Shown here in pieces: positions 1 through 8,647 of a stretch of 64,000 nucleotides of DNA. Under the pieces are notes generated by a model. The model was not told where the DNA came from and ran no database searches. It saw only the letters and a list, made by a program, of their open reading frames with translations. Position 1 is the stretch's first letter; every line of letters begins with the position of its first letter. The position numbers and the translations under genes are program-made. The DNA is from Clostridia bacterium (GTDB taxonomy: Bacteria > Bacillota_A > Clostridia > UMGS1883): contig JAFUJZ010000007.1 of assembly GCA_017467965.1 (NCBI GenBank), forward strand, positions 62,001-126,000. The letters are read 5' to 3'.

Positions 1-539
1 CGGGCGATACCGTAGTGACCCCAAAGGTCGGGGCGGTTTGTGAGGGACTTGTTGTCAACCTCAAAGATAATGTCGTCAACCTCATATGCGTCCTTAATAA
101 GTGTACCATTTGCTAAATCATCGGTGATTTCCATAATGCCGTCGTTATTGTCAGAAATGCCGATTTCCTTTTCGGAGCAGCACATACCATAGCTTGTGTA
201 GCCTGCCAACGGACGAGGAGCAATGGTGATTTCACCAATGCGTGCACCAACGGGCGCAAAAGCGGTTTTCATACCCACACGAACATTGGGAGCACCACAT
301 ACAACGTCGGTGAGTTCTCCGTTGCCTGCATCAACCTTTAAAAGGTGGAGTTTTTTGGAATCGGGGTGGTCGTTAACCTCTTTGATTTCGGCAACAACTA
401 TGCCGTCAATGTCGCTACCTTTAAAGAAAATTTCGTTTTCAACTTCTGCAGTTGAAAGAGAGAACTGACTGATTAATTTCAATTTATCCAGACCTGTAAA
501 GTCTACAAAGTCGGAAATCCAATTCATAGATAAAAACAT
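1..539 (-). CDS. pheT: Phenylalanyl-tRNA synthetase beta subunit, N-terminal part (cut by window edge)
   Basis: This is the 5' part of the gene for the beta chain of the alpha2-beta2 phenylalanyl-tRNA synthetase, which charges tRNA-Phe in the cytoplasm. About 179 codons are visible; the rest lies left of base 1. The translation starts MFLSMNWISDFVDF, typical of bacterial PheT. It continues into the EMAP/OB-fold tRNA-binding region with the family phrases HPDSKKLHLLKVD, VVCGAPNVR and MCCSEKEIGIS. The ATG at 539 follows an AAGGAGG site placed just after the pheS stop, with a gap of 13 nt, so the two are co-transcribed and share the T-box upstream. No defect is visible in this part. Confidence 0.95.
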   Translation of the reverse strand, partial: MFLSMNWISDFVDFTGLDKLKLISQFSLSTAEVENEIFFKGSDIDGIVVAEIKEVNDHPDSKKLHLLKVDAGNGELTDVVCGAPNVRVGMKTAFAPVGARIGEITIAPRPLAGYTSYGMCCSEKEIGISDNNDGIMEITDDLANGTLIKDAYEVDDIIFEVDNKSLTNRPDLWGHYGIA

Positions 540-552
540 AGTGTCAACCTCC

Positions 553-1605
553 TTATTCGTCGTCAGTGAACTGACCGAGAGCCTTAAGGCTACCTGAGTT
601 CAAATCACGGATATCCTTAACGCCGTACTTCATCATTGCAAGACGGGTAAGACCGAGACCAAATGCAAAGCCTGTATATTCCTCAGGGTCAATACCGCCT
701 GCCTTCAATACTTCGGGATGAATCATACCGCAGGGGCAAAGCTCAAGCCAACCTGAATGCTTACAGGAGGGACAACCGTCGCCGCCGCAGATAAGACAGC
801 TGATGTCAAGCTCAAAGCCGGGTTCCACAAAGGGGAAGAAGCCGGGACGCAAACGAACCTTGATATCCTTTTGGAAAACTTCACTAAGCATTGTCTTCAT
901 AAAGAAGATAAGGTTTGAAATAGAGATGTTCTTATCAACCATAACGCCTTCCATTTGGAAGAATGTGTTTTCATGACACGCGTCTGTTGCTTCGTTTCTA
1001 AAGCAACGTCCCGGGAAAATAGCCTTAATCGGAACACCATAGTTGATAAGGTCATCCTTGTATTTTTTGTAGATAGCATTCTGTGCAGCAGAGGTATGGC
1101 TCTTTAAGAGCTGACCGTTTTCAAGATAGTAAGTGTCCTGCATATCACGTGCAGGGTGATGTTTGGGAATATTAAGTGCCTCAAAGCATTCGTAGTCTGT
1201 TACGACCTCACTATAGTCTTCAACATGGAAGCCCATAGATTTGAAAACCTTTTCACACTGACGCTGTACAAGTGTGATAGGGTGATAGCTGCCGCGTGTG
1301 AGATTTGCCGGAGTAGAAATATCAAATGCGGGCATAGAGTTGATCTCTGCCATAATTTCGGCATTTTTAATTTCTTCGATTTTTGCGGCGATTAATTCGC
1401 CTGCTTCATTCTTAAGTACGTTTACCTTCTGACCAAAGTCTTTCTTTTCTTCGATTGAAAGGTCCTTCATACCTTTGAGTAAACCTGTGATAGAGCCGTT
1501 TTTGCCTAAGTATTCAACTCTTAACTCTTCCACAGCCTGCGCATTATCTGCAGCATTTAATTTGCCGAGGAATTCCTCTCGGAGTGCTGTTACCTTTTCT
1601 GACAT
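553..1605 (-). CDS. pheS: Phenylalanyl-tRNA synthetase alpha subunit
   Basis: This is the catalytic alpha chain of the class II phenylalanyl-tRNA synthetase. At 350 residues it is full length. An N-terminal coiled coil (about 1-85) is followed by the class II core: motif 2 at GRCFRNE (199-205) and motif 3 at GFAFGLGLTRLAM (312-324). Between them is a Cys-rich insertion with C270, C273, C278 and C281 (CLICGGDGCPSC), followed by C290 and C292. Similar insertions occur in PheS of some Clostridia and Bacteroidetes, and metal binding there is an inference. The gene follows the T-box leader and precedes pheT, so expression should rise when tRNA-Phe is uncharged. Confidence 0.97.
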   Translation of the reverse strand: MSEKVTALREEFLGKLNAADNAQAVEELRVEYLGKNGSITGLLKGMKDLSIEEKKDFGQKVNVLKNEAGELIAAKIEEIKNAEIMAEINSMPAFDISTPANLTRGSYHPITLVQRQCEKVFKSMGFHVEDYSEVVTDYECFEALNIPKHHPARDMQDTYYLENGQLLKSHTSAAQNAIYKKYKDDLINYGVPIKAIFPGRCFRNEATDACHENTFFQMEGVMVDKNISISNLIFFMKTMLSEVFQKDIKVRLRPGFFPFVEPGFELDISCLICGGDGCPSCKHSGWLELCPCGMIHPEVLKAGGIDPEEYTGFAFGLGLTRLAMMKYGVKDIRDLNSGSLKALGQFTDDE

Positions 1606-1642
1606 AATAACAGTCCTTTCTTTAAATTATATTTGAAATTAC

Positions 1643-1664
1643 GGGACGATGTGGGCATCGTCCC
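1643..1664. repeat. Short perfect palindrome in the pheS leader
   Basis: GGGACGATG and CATCGTCCC (9 bp) flank a 4-nt loop, between the T-box terminator and the pheS ribosome-binding site. It is not part of the T-box fold and lacks a following T run. It looks like an intergenic palindromic repeat unit, but only one copy is seen in this window. Confidence 0.55.
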
Positions 1665-1686
1665 CTACAATTGTTTGCAATAAAAA

Positions 1687-1921
1687 TAAAAAAGCTCATC
1701 CCATAAAGGGACGAGCATAACCCGCGGTACCACCCAAATTCAAGCCTAAGCTTGCACTCAATAGCGTTTTACGTGACGCTACACCCTGCTTAATCAAAGC
1801 TTTCGCAGGACGCTCCGATGCTGAAATTCAACCGTAAAAACATAAGACTGCTCACAGCCGACGACAGTCACTCTCTTGTATGCCCCTTTACAGCCTACTT
1901 ACACATCTTCAACGCGTGTAC
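1687..1921 (-). promoter_or_regulatory. T-box riboswitch (Phe specifier) with terminator
   Basis: On the minus strand, the leader of pheST carries an AGAGAG-type AG box (plus 1867-1876) and a candidate specifier. The specifier is UUC followed by a purine (plus 1823-1825), which fits Phe; UUU one base earlier is the alternative. The near-invariant T-box TGGGTGGTACCGCGGG lies within plus 1721-1740. A terminator hairpin with a T run follows (stem 1694-1702/1708-1716). The T-box can pair with the 5' half of the terminator to form the antiterminator when uncharged tRNA-Phe binds. This is the known mechanism for the family, and the downstream genes match the specifier. Confidence 0.95.
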
Positions 1922-1927
1922 CTAATA

Positions 1928-1956
1928 ATTATACTCTTGAAAAATGATAAAGTCAA
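1928..1956 (-). promoter_or_regulatory. Sigma-A promoter of the T-box/pheST operon
   Basis: On the minus strand, TTGACT (-35, plus 1951-1956) and TATAAT (-10, plus 1928-1933) are separated by 17 nt. The predicted start of transcription near 1921 matches the 5' end of the T-box fold. Confidence 0.85.
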
Positions 1957-1991
1957 GAGTTTTTGCATATAAATAAGAAGAGGTGAGTAGT

Positions 1992-2447
1992 ATGTGGAAC
2001 AAATTAAAACCGTACGTAGGATTTGTAGCATTAAGCCTTGGAGTAGGTGCTTTGGCTGCATTTTTAACAAGGGATAACATGAATATTTATGACAGCATAA
2101 TAGCACCGCCCCTTAGTCCGCCTATGTGGCTTTTCCCTGTTGTGTGGACTGTTTTGTATATCTTAATGGGTATAGGCGCGGCTATTGTATACACTGAAAG
2201 CGGTGAGCAATCGGGGATTTTTTACTCTCAGCTGGCAGTGAACTTTTTGTGGAGTATAATTTTCTTTAATTTGAGGATGTTCCTCCTTTCGTCAATATGG
2301 CTTGTGCTGTTGATTGTGCTTATATGGAAAATGATAGGTGAGTGGAGAACCTATGACATAAGAGCGGCATATTTACAATACCCATATTTAGCATGGTGTA
2401 TTTTTGCACTTTATCTCAACGTGGCAATATGGTGGCTTAATAGATAA
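1992..2447 (+). CDS. tspO: TspO/MBR family membrane protein
   Basis: This is a 151-residue membrane protein of the TspO/MBR (tryptophan-rich sensory protein) family, which bind porphyrins and other hydrophobic ligands. The family phrases are clear: PPLSPPMWLFPVVWTVLYILMG near residues 38-60, NFLWSIIFFNLR near 85-97, then YLQYPYLAWCIFALYLNVAIWWLN at the end. Five membrane helices are expected. The ATG at 1992 is preferred over an upstream GTG at 1983 because AGAGGTG sits at a proper distance from the ATG. It stands alone, divergent from pheST and followed by a terminator. Its substrate cannot be told from sequence. Confidence 0.9.
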   Translation: MWNKLKPYVGFVALSLGVGALAAFLTRDNMNIYDSIIAPPLSPPMWLFPVVWTVLYILMGIGAAIVYTESGEQSGIFYSQLAVNFLWSIIFFNLRMFLLSSIWLVLLIVLIWKMIGEWRTYDIRAAYLQYPYLAWCIFALYLNVAIWWLNR

Positions 2448-2450
2448 GAA

Positions 2451-2479
2451 AAGGGTCATTGCTTAATGCAATGACCCTT
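2451..2479. terminator. Hairpin after tspO, between convergent genes
   Basis: AAGGGTCATTGC pairs with GCAATGACCCTT (12 bp, 5-nt loop). The T run is weak on both sides. It sits between convergent tspO and the RpiB-like gene, so it may serve both. Confidence 0.65.
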
Positions 2480-2514
2480 CATTCATTTTGCATTCAGCAT
2501 TATCAAATCAAAAC

Positions 2515-3153
2515 TTAAGCAAGCTTTGCTTTGATAACTTCTGCCATCTTATCACACTTGCAGTTAGCAAAGAAGAGTTCAGAGAACTTTTCGCCAGCAA
2601 TTGCGCCCTTCAAAAGGTCCTGATCGATGTTTTCTAAGATATAGAACATATCCTGATGAGTAACCTTCTTAACTTCGTCAAGAATCTTCTTGTTGCGCTG
2701 TTCGGGAACTGCTCTTTCCTTGGGATAGCCGCCGCCCCATTCTTCAACGAAGAGCTTTTCAAATACGTACTGGAGGTTAAGTTCGCAACCCCAGCCCCAA
2801 CCCTTAGCAAAGGGAAGAGCAATAGCGTTACCGTTGTTTACCTGTGTGAACTGGTAAGCATCTGTGGGATCTACAACGTGACCGCAAAGAACACCGGGGA
2901 AAGAGTTACAAGCGAGCATAGCGCCTTCGCCTGTACCGCAACCTGTAATTACGAGGTCAGCAGCACCGGAGTTAAGGAGAATTGCGGAAAGAATACCAAT
3001 CTGAACGTATGTAAGCTGTGCTGTATCTTCAGCGGAGTACATACCGTAGTTGTGAACTTCGTGACCGAGGGGTTCAACTACCTTTTTAAGTGTAGCTTCG
3101 ATAAGGGCATTTTTAGCTGCCTGGCTGTTTTCATTGATAAGTGCAATTTTCAT
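2515..3153 (-). CDS. RpiB/LacA/LacB family sugar-phosphate isomerase
   Basis: This 212-residue protein belongs to the RpiB/LacAB family, which isomerise aldose and ketose phosphates (ribose-5-P, allose-6-P or galactose-6-P). The core motif GCGTGEGAML (71-80) holds the likely catalytic Cys72, followed by CNSFPGVLCGHV. Family members are usually near 145-150 residues. This one carries about 60 extra C-terminal residues, including a GWGWGCELN segment and a Cys pair (FFANCKCDK), and is closer to the longer RpiB-like group than to classical RpiB. The ATG at 3153 is chosen over a TTG nine bases upstream because GGAAAGGA lies 10 nt before the ATG. Substrate unknown. Confidence 0.8.
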   Translation of the reverse strand: MKIALINENSQAAKNALIEATLKKVVEPLGHEVHNYGMYSAEDTAQLTYVQIGILSAILLNSGAADLVITGCGTGEGAMLACNSFPGVLCGHVVDPTDAYQFTQVNNGNAIALPFAKGWGWGCELNLQYVFEKLFVEEWGGGYPKERAVPEQRNKKILDEVKKVTHQDMFYILENIDQDLLKGAIAGEKFSELFFANCKCDKMAEVIKAKLA

Positions 3154-3187
3154 TTTTATCAAATCCTTTCCATAAGTTATTAACTAT

Positions 3188-3216
3188 ATTCTATAATGAA
3201 AAGTGTATTTTGTCAA
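3188..3216 (-). promoter_or_regulatory. Promoter of the RpiB-like gene
   Basis: On the minus strand, TTGACA (plus 3211-3216) and TAGAAT (plus 3188-3193) are separated by 17 nt. Confidence 0.75.
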
Positions 3217-3380
3217 GGGAGGCACGCTATTGAAAAAGATTAGAAAATATATTAAAATATTAAAAAAGATGCAACTTTTTTCTCAGTTTTGTGTCTATAT
3301 AAACAGAAGTGAAATTTTTTGACAAAAAATGCGTATTTGACGTTTATATGGCATGAGAGGAAAAAGAAAAGAGGAAATAT

Positions 3381-4625
3381 ATGAAAAAAGTTTTTATAGT
3401 TTTGATGATTATGCTGTTTACAGGGGCTGTTGACGCTTCGGCGGCAGAACTCCCGGTGCTGATGTATCATAGTGTTGATTATACAGGCGGGATGTATGCA
3501 GTTACTCCCGAAAAGCTCGAAAGCGATATTAAAGAGCTTCACGCAAACGGATATACAACCGTGTCATTTGACGAGGTTATAGATTATGTATACGGGAACG
3601 GAACGCTCCCTGAAAAGAGTGTTGTCATAACCTTTGATGACGGATACGAAAACAACTGTACAACTCTTTTGCCCTTGGCTGAAAAGCTCGGTTTTAAATA
3701 TGAGGTGTTTACCGTTGCGGGATTTATACATTATGGAGAGTACGCAATGGAATGGAATCAGGTAAATAAGGTTCTGAACTCACCTTACGCAGGTATAGGA
3801 TGTCATACATATAATCTACATAGCTACATAGGCGACGGCAGGTGGGGAATTGTGCGAAAAGAGGGTGAAAATTTCCGCGAGTGGGAAAATATAATAAGAC
3901 ATGACCTGTCCATGGCAAAAATACTTTTTATGGATAATACGGGATATAGCCCAAATACATTTGCATATCCGTTCGGTAATTTTTCACCCGAAGCTGACAG
4001 AATACTCCGCGAAGAAGGATATCTTGTAACCGTTACCACAGAACCGGGCATAAACGTGATTGAAAAGGGTGATGCAGAATCCTTGTATCTTATGATGCGC
4101 ATATCAATGGACGGACAAACTGCCTCCGCTTTGGAAATGATAAACGGCTGTAAAGACAAAACCTATAATCAAAGCATTGCAGATGCAAAAAGCAAAGTAT
4201 GGAGTGAAAGAAACGTATCGCGCCGTTATGCCCTTGCCGCATTGTACGAAAAGAAGTTTAAGGACAAGCCCTATGATATGAAATATGTTATGCCCTATAC
4301 AGACCTTAAGTATGAGGCTGAAAGCACAAAAATACTTTTTGCCCGCTGTATTGGAAACAATATTATAGCAGGGTTCCCCGATTGGACAATGAGACCCGGT
4401 AATTACATAACACGAGGGGAATTTGCGGTGCTTTTGGCAAGGTGCACAGGCTATGACGGGCGAGGGGTTACTCATTACTTTGCCGACAGTGCAGCATGGA
4501 ACGACTGGGCGTTGTCCTGGTGCTATGAAAAAGGCTACATGATAGGCTATGGTGAAAGCTTTGGTGTAAACGATTTTTTGACAAAAGAACAGATTAATCT
4601 TGTTATAGAAAGGGTTGGACTGTAA
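3381..4625 (+). CDS. Secreted polysaccharide deacetylase with SLH-type C-terminus
   Basis: This 414-residue protein has a signal peptide (about 1-22, ending ASA-AE). It is followed by a NodB/CE4 polysaccharide deacetylase domain that removes N- or O-acetyl groups from cell-wall glycans. The catalytic motif TFDDG (84-88) and the metal site H142-x4-H147 (CHTYNLH) are both present. Residues from about 300 carry SLH-like repeats (CIGNNIIAGFPDWTMRPGNYITRGEFAVLLARCTGY, then a second weaker one), which would tether it to the wall. GAGGAAA lies before the ATG. It is a single gene with a TTGACA-like element about 60 nt upstream. The natural substrate is not evident. Confidence 0.88.
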   Translation: MKKVFIVLMIMLFTGAVDASAAELPVLMYHSVDYTGGMYAVTPEKLESDIKELHANGYTTVSFDEVIDYVYGNGTLPEKSVVITFDDGYENNCTTLLPLAEKLGFKYEVFTVAGFIHYGEYAMEWNQVNKVLNSPYAGIGCHTYNLHSYIGDGRWGIVRKEGENFREWENIIRHDLSMAKILFMDNTGYSPNTFAYPFGNFSPEADRILREEGYLVTVTTEPGINVIEKGDAESLYLMMRISMDGQTASALEMINGCKDKTYNQSIADAKSKVWSERNVSRRYALAALYEKKFKDKPYDMKYVMPYTDLKYEAESTKILFARCIGNNIIAGFPDWTMRPGNYITRGEFAVLLARCTGYDGRGVTHYFADSAAWNDWALSWCYEKGYMIGYGESFGVNDFLTKEQINLVIERVGL

Positions 4626-4665
4626 GCCTACTTTTTACAGACATTATACGTCTGTATTTCTCCTA

Positions 4666-4703
4666 AAAACAAAATGCACGACCTTCGTCGTGCATTTTGT
4701 TTT
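4666..4703. terminator. Bidirectional terminator between deacetylase and antiporter
   Basis: A 17-bp stem (4666-4682/4687-4703) around a CTTC loop is A-rich at one end and T-rich at the other, so it works on either strand. It overlaps the stop codon of the antiporter gene. A smaller ACAGAC/GTCTGT hairpin precedes it. Confidence 0.88.
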
Positions 4704-6033
4704 ATCTGTGTCTGCGATGTATGTGGAACATCTGTGCAGCTTCTTCAAGCATGTTTTTACGGCGGTTAGTAACCTCTTCGCCCTTAGGCTGGATATCGCC
4801 TGCTGCTGTAAGAGCCATACGAGTAAGAATAGGACCGAAGAGTTCATATATAAGAACTGCAAAAAGAACAATGTTGCGGATTAATGTGCCCTGAGGACCC
4901 ATTGTATTGCCTGCTATTGTACACATGCCGAGGGCAACACCTGCCTGAGGCAGAAGTGTGATACCAAGGTATTTGCAAACCTGAGGCGGACAAGCTGTCA
5001 TTTTTGCACTCAAGCCTGCACCAATGTATTTACCGATAGAACGGAAAAGAACATATATAATGCCGATTGCAACGATTGCAATATCACCGAATACGCTAAG
5101 CTCCAACTCTGCACCGCTGATAACAAAGAAGAGTGCTAAAAGAGGAGAGCTCCATTTTTCAGCTCTGCCCATTAAATCATGTGCAAGAGGACATATGTTG
5201 CAGAATATTGTGCCCAGCATCATGCACACGAGAAGTGACGAAAAGCCAATGTGAATATTGCCAAATTTAAGGGGGATATCAAAGGATAACTTGGAAAGAG
5301 CAACTGTAACAAACACAAAAGCAATCGTCATGTTGAGACGGTTTGTGTTGGAGTTGAACATTTTTTCGAGCTGAGTAAGAATCCAACCCATTACAGCACC
5401 TAAGACAAGGGAGCCTACAATTTCAATCAAGGGATTGATAATGATTGAAATGATATCAACAGCACCGGAAATTAGTGTTTTTGCAATACCAAAGGAAACC
5501 GCAAAAGCTATAAGACACACTGCGTCGTCAAGTGCAACTACGGGCAAAAGGATGTTTGTGAGAGGACCCTTTGCCTTGTACTGACGAACAACCATAAGTG
5601 TTGCCGCAGGAGCTGTAGCAGAGGCAATTGCACCAAGAGTAATTGCCTGAGGAAGTGTGATTTTATCGGGCATCATAAAATAAAGACCAATAAGAGCAAT
5701 ATCTGTGAAAAGCACAGCTGCTAAAGCTTCGCAAATACCAACAGTGAAAGCCTGTTTACCTGTTTTTTTCAAGTCCTCGAGGCGGAACTCACTACCGATA
5801 GAAAAAGCGATAAAGCCTAATGCAACATCGGCTATAAGTGAAAGATTGTGAACGGAGTCACTTGTATTAAAACCCAGACCCTCGATGCCGAGCTTGCCTA
5901 AAAAATAGGGACCGACAAGGATACCGGCTATAAGATATGCTGTTACAGCGGGAAGTTTCAAAGTCTTGAATGCTCTTGTCATCAAAAGACCGCCGAGCAA
6001 AGCTATAGAAACTGAAAATAACGTACTGCTCAT
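4702..6033 (-). CDS. CPA2-type cation:proton antiporter
   Basis: This 443-residue membrane protein of the Na+/H+ or K+/H+ exchanger superfamily (Kef/CPA2 type) exchanges cations for protons across the cytoplasmic membrane. The start LPAVTAYLIAGILVGPYFLG is characteristic of the family, and an ALDDAVCLIAFAV segment near residue 165 carries the acidic pair expected in the transport core. Twelve to thirteen membrane helices are likely. The C-terminus is a short charged tail (about 30 residues) without the RCK/TrkA-N nucleotide-binding domain of KefB/KefC, so it is a core-only form. It is transcribed alone. The transported ion cannot be decided. Confidence 0.85.
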   Translation of the reverse strand: MSSTLFSVSIALLGGLLMTRAFKTLKLPAVTAYLIAGILVGPYFLGKLGIEGLGFNTSDSVHNLSLIADVALGFIAFSIGSEFRLEDLKKTGKQAFTVGICEALAAVLFTDIALIGLYFMMPDKITLPQAITLGAIASATAPAATLMVVRQYKAKGPLTNILLPVVALDDAVCLIAFAVSFGIAKTLISGAVDIISIIINPLIEIVGSLVLGAVMGWILTQLEKMFNSNTNRLNMTIAFVFVTVALSKLSFDIPLKFGNIHIGFSSLLVCMMLGTIFCNICPLAHDLMGRAEKWSSPLLALFFVISGAELELSVFGDIAIVAIGIIYVLFRSIGKYIGAGLSAKMTACPPQVCKYLGITLLPQAGVALGMCTIAGNTMGPQGTLIRNIVLFAVLIYELFGPILTRMALTAAGDIQPKGEEVTNRRKNMLEEAAQMFHIHRRHR

Positions 6034-6186
6034 GAATAACGCTTCCTTTCAAAGATGTAAAAATTATAATGTTAAAAACCACCTTGAGAATTTTAACATA
6101 AGCCTAAAAAAAAGTAAAGTTCAATAATTGTCAAATATTTGTTGAAAATATTGATGTTTTTTATACAATTTTAAGTATTTAGACTA

Positions 6187-6215
6187 TTGCATTAAAAACT
6201 TTTTTGTGATAAAAT
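6187..6215 (+). promoter_or_regulatory. Promoter of the OFA-type MFS gene
   Basis: TTGCAT (6187-6192) and TAAAAT (6210-6215) are separated by 17 nt, giving a leader of about 80 nt. The 268-bp divergent gap 6034-6301 shows no other feature except an AT-rich tract. Confidence 0.7.
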
Positions 6216-6301
6216 ATTTCGGGTTTGGTTAAAACCTAATAAAAACAAAGAGACCATATAATAACAGGCCTCACAATTTAATGAAAGAAGGATTGTATAT
6301 T

Positions 6302-7648
6302 ATGGGTAACACAAAAAAAGGTGGTTGGCGCACTAATAAGTGGATAAGAGCCGCTATTCCTGCGCTTCTACTCCATTGCAGTATCGGTACGGTATACTGT
6401 TGGTCACTTTTCAGCCAGCAAATTGGAGACCATATCGGTTGGGACAAGGGTTCTACAGAATGGGCTTTCAGCTTTGCGATTTTCTTCCTCGGTATGAGTG
6501 CAGCATTTTTAGGTAACATAGTTGAAAAGGATATTCACAAGTCCTCGCTTATTGCTTCTATCTGCTTTGCAGGCGGTATGGCAGGTACGGGTTTCTTTAT
6601 TTGGTATGGTGGTTCACATACACATAGTTTATTAGCTCTTATAGGTATCTATGTTTGTTACGGACTTATCATGGGCATTGGTCTTGGTACAGGTTATCTT
6701 TCTCCTGTTAAGACGCTCATGCTGTGGTTTAAGGATCAGAAGGGTCTGGCAACAGGCTTAGCAGTTGCAGGCTTTGGTGCTGCAAAGGCTATCGCAAGTC
6801 CTATTATGACTTGGATGGTTGGAGACGGAACTACAGCAGGTGCTTTGGGCGACGGTGCTATTTACAAGATGTTCTTTATCCTTGCGGCTGTTTATTTTGT
6901 AATGATGTTTGTAGGTCATCTTCTTCTTAAGAAGCCTGATGACTGGCATGAACCTTCAGGCAATGAAGCAAAGCCCAGCATCATCAGTGTTCTTAAGCTT
7001 AAGCCTATGACAAACTACATTGGCATCTGGCTTATGTTCTACCTTAACATCACTTGCGGTCTTGCTCTTATCAGCCAGGAAAAGTACATTTTCAAGTGCC
7101 TCGGCTTTGCAGGTATTGTTGGTATTCTTTCTACTGTTTCTGCAATTTTCAATGCAGGCGGCAGACTTGGTTTCTCTGCAGCTGCTGACAAGATGAAGGA
7201 TAGAAACACAGTATACAAGCTTATATTTGTAATTTGTATAGTGCTTACAGCAGCAGTTATTTTGACAGGCGGTATTGTAAACGGTGCAACAAGCATGCCT
7301 CTTGCAATTCTTGTTATTGCGCTTATCATGATGGTTAACGCAGGCTACGGCGGTGGTTTCAGTAATGTACCTACACTCCTTAGTGACCACTACGGAATGA
7401 GTAGCATCAGTGCTATTCACGGCATTACACTTTCTGCTTGGGGCTTTGCAGGTTTAACCGGTAACCAGCTTGCTACATGGATTGTAAATAATTTTGGTAA
7501 AGAAGTAGTAATTGACGGTAACACTGTTAACCCCGAAGGCTATCAGATGGTATTGTACGTAACACTTGCTCTTTACATAGTATCACTTCTCCTCAGCTTG
7601 TTCTTTGTACAGAAAAGTCAGAACACAGGCGAAGTACCCGAACACTAA
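6302..7648 (+). CDS. OFA-family MFS transporter (oxalate/formate antiporter-like)
   Basis: This 448-residue, 12-helix major facilitator belongs to the OFA (oxalate:formate antiporter) family. Diagnostic phrases include GTVYCWSLFSQQIGD in helix 1, the long glycine-rich helix GIYVCYGLIMGIGLGTGYLSPVKTLMLWF, and KGLATGLAVAGFGAAKAIASP. The family carries small carboxylates, and many members have no known substrate. The ATG at 6302 is preferred over one 21 nt upstream because AGAAGGA sits 10 nt before it. It is a single gene flanked by its own promoter and terminator. No oxalate-degrading enzymes are nearby, so an oxalate role is not supported. Confidence 0.85.
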   Translation: MGNTKKGGWRTNKWIRAAIPALLLHCSIGTVYCWSLFSQQIGDHIGWDKGSTEWAFSFAIFFLGMSAAFLGNIVEKDIHKSSLIASICFAGGMAGTGFFIWYGGSHTHSLLALIGIYVCYGLIMGIGLGTGYLSPVKTLMLWFKDQKGLATGLAVAGFGAAKAIASPIMTWMVGDGTTAGALGDGAIYKMFFILAAVYFVMMFVGHLLLKKPDDWHEPSGNEAKPSIISVLKLKPMTNYIGIWLMFYLNITCGLALISQEKYIFKCLGFAGIVGILSTVSAIFNAGGRLGFSAAADKMKDRNTVYKLIFVICIVLTAAVILTGGIVNGATSMPLAILVIALIMMVNAGYGGGFSNVPTLLSDHYGMSSISAIHGITLSAWGFAGLTGNQLATWIVNNFGKEVVIDGNTVNPEGYQMVLYVTLALYIVSLLLSLFFVQKSQNTGEVPEH

Positions 7649-7658
7649 ATAATAATAT

Positions 7659-7690
7659 AAAAGCTCTCGCAGTTTTATGCGAGAGCTTTT
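7659..7690. terminator. Bidirectional terminator between MFS gene and rluA-like gene
   Basis: AAAAGCTCTCGCA pairs with TGCGAGAGCTTTT (13 bp). The T-rich end reaches the stop codon of the minus-strand pseudouridine synthase gene. Confidence 0.85.
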
Positions 7691-8547
7691 TAGTTTAAAA
7701 TATTCATGTCATCGGGACAGGGGGTAGTGATACTGATTGTTTCTTTTGTGATAGGATGATTAAAAGTAACCGCGTGACAATGAAGCCTCAGTATACCGTC
7801 GGAGGGATTGGGATTATAGAGCCAATCACCGTATATGGGAGTGCCAAGGTGGGCAAGGTGAACACGCAATTGATGTGTACGTCCCGTTATGGGGATGAGC
7901 GAAACTAAAGATAAATTTCCGATAGATTTGATTGTGGAATATTTGGAAACTGCGTCTTTCCCAATAGGTGATACCGTGCGGCGAATACCGTCGGATTTTT
8001 CAATAGGAGCGGAAATTGTACCCTCTAAAGGAAAAGGAGTACCATTAACTACTGCAATATATTGTTTTTGAATTTGCTTTGTTTTTATACTTTCTGTCAA
8101 AATATGTGCAGAAAGCATATTCTTTGCAACAAGTACAACGCCGGAGGTATCTTTATCAATTCTTGTTATGGGATGAAAAGTAAGGTTTGCGTTGTAATAA
8201 TACATAAGCGCATTTGCAAGGGTATCTGTAGTATGCTCAAAAGACGGATGCGTCGGCATATTACGAGGCTTGTTGACTGCAACGATGTCCTCGTCCTCAT
8301 AAATGATATCAAGTGGCAAGTTTACGGGGGTAATGTCGGAGGCGGGCTCAGATACTGTGACAGATAAAACATCACCGTAAAAAACGCGATCAATTATCTT
8401 TGCGGAAGAGCTGTTTAATAAAACCGAATCGGGATAATCCTTTAGTGATTTTATGATAGCAGAAGAAAACCCTAATCTTGATAAAACAGAGTGGATTTTT
8501 AAATTATCGTATTCGTGATTGATTTGAAGAGTAATTGTTCTATTCAT
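7690..8547 (-). CDS. RluA-family pseudouridine synthase
   Basis: This 285-residue pseudouridine synthase converts specific uridines in rRNA or tRNA to pseudouridine. The catalytic motif RIDKDTSG (129-136) holds nucleophile Asp131. The usual HPITRID context, the VAKN segment and the late GRTHQLRVHLAHLGTPIYGD block are all present. A short N-terminal domain of about 75 residues resembles a degenerate S4 RNA-binding region. The open frame extends 63 codons further upstream, but the ATG at 8547 is preferred: it has GGGAG six nt before it, and the extension would translate an intergenic repeat. The target base cannot be predicted. It is monocistronic. Confidence 0.9.
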   Translation of the reverse strand: MNRTITLQINHEYDNLKIHSVLSRLGFSSAIIKSLKDYPDSVLLNSSSAKIIDRVFYGDVLSVTVSEPASDITPVNLPLDIIYEDEDIVAVNKPRNMPTHPSFEHTTDTLANALMYYYNANLTFHPITRIDKDTSGVVLVAKNMLSAHILTESIKTKQIQKQYIAVVNGTPFPLEGTISAPIEKSDGIRRTVSPIGKDAVSKYSTIKSIGNLSLVSLIPITGRTHQLRVHLAHLGTPIYGDWLYNPNPSDGILRLHCHAVTFNHPITKETISITTPCPDDMNILN

Positions 8548-8566
8548 AATAAACTCCCAAAATATA

Positions 8567-8590
8567 TATCGAGCCGCGAGGTTCTCGTGA
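8567..8590 (+). repeat. Direct repeat copy 1 in the rluA-tRNA spacer
   Basis: A 24-nt repeat whose core is CCGCGAGGTTCTCGTGA; the CGAG/CTCG halves can form a small hairpin. It matches copy 2 at 8774-8797 in 23 of 24 positions, 207 nt away. Confidence 0.85.
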
Positions 8591-8647
8591 ATGAAAGATA
8601 TGCTATAATAGAGTTGTATTTTGGTAAAGTGAAAAATATTAGAAAAA

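Noticed and set aside
6281..6301. Upstream ATG of the OFA-type transporter as the start
   Set aside because: The AGAAGGA ribosome site lies after this ATG and fits the ATG at 6302.
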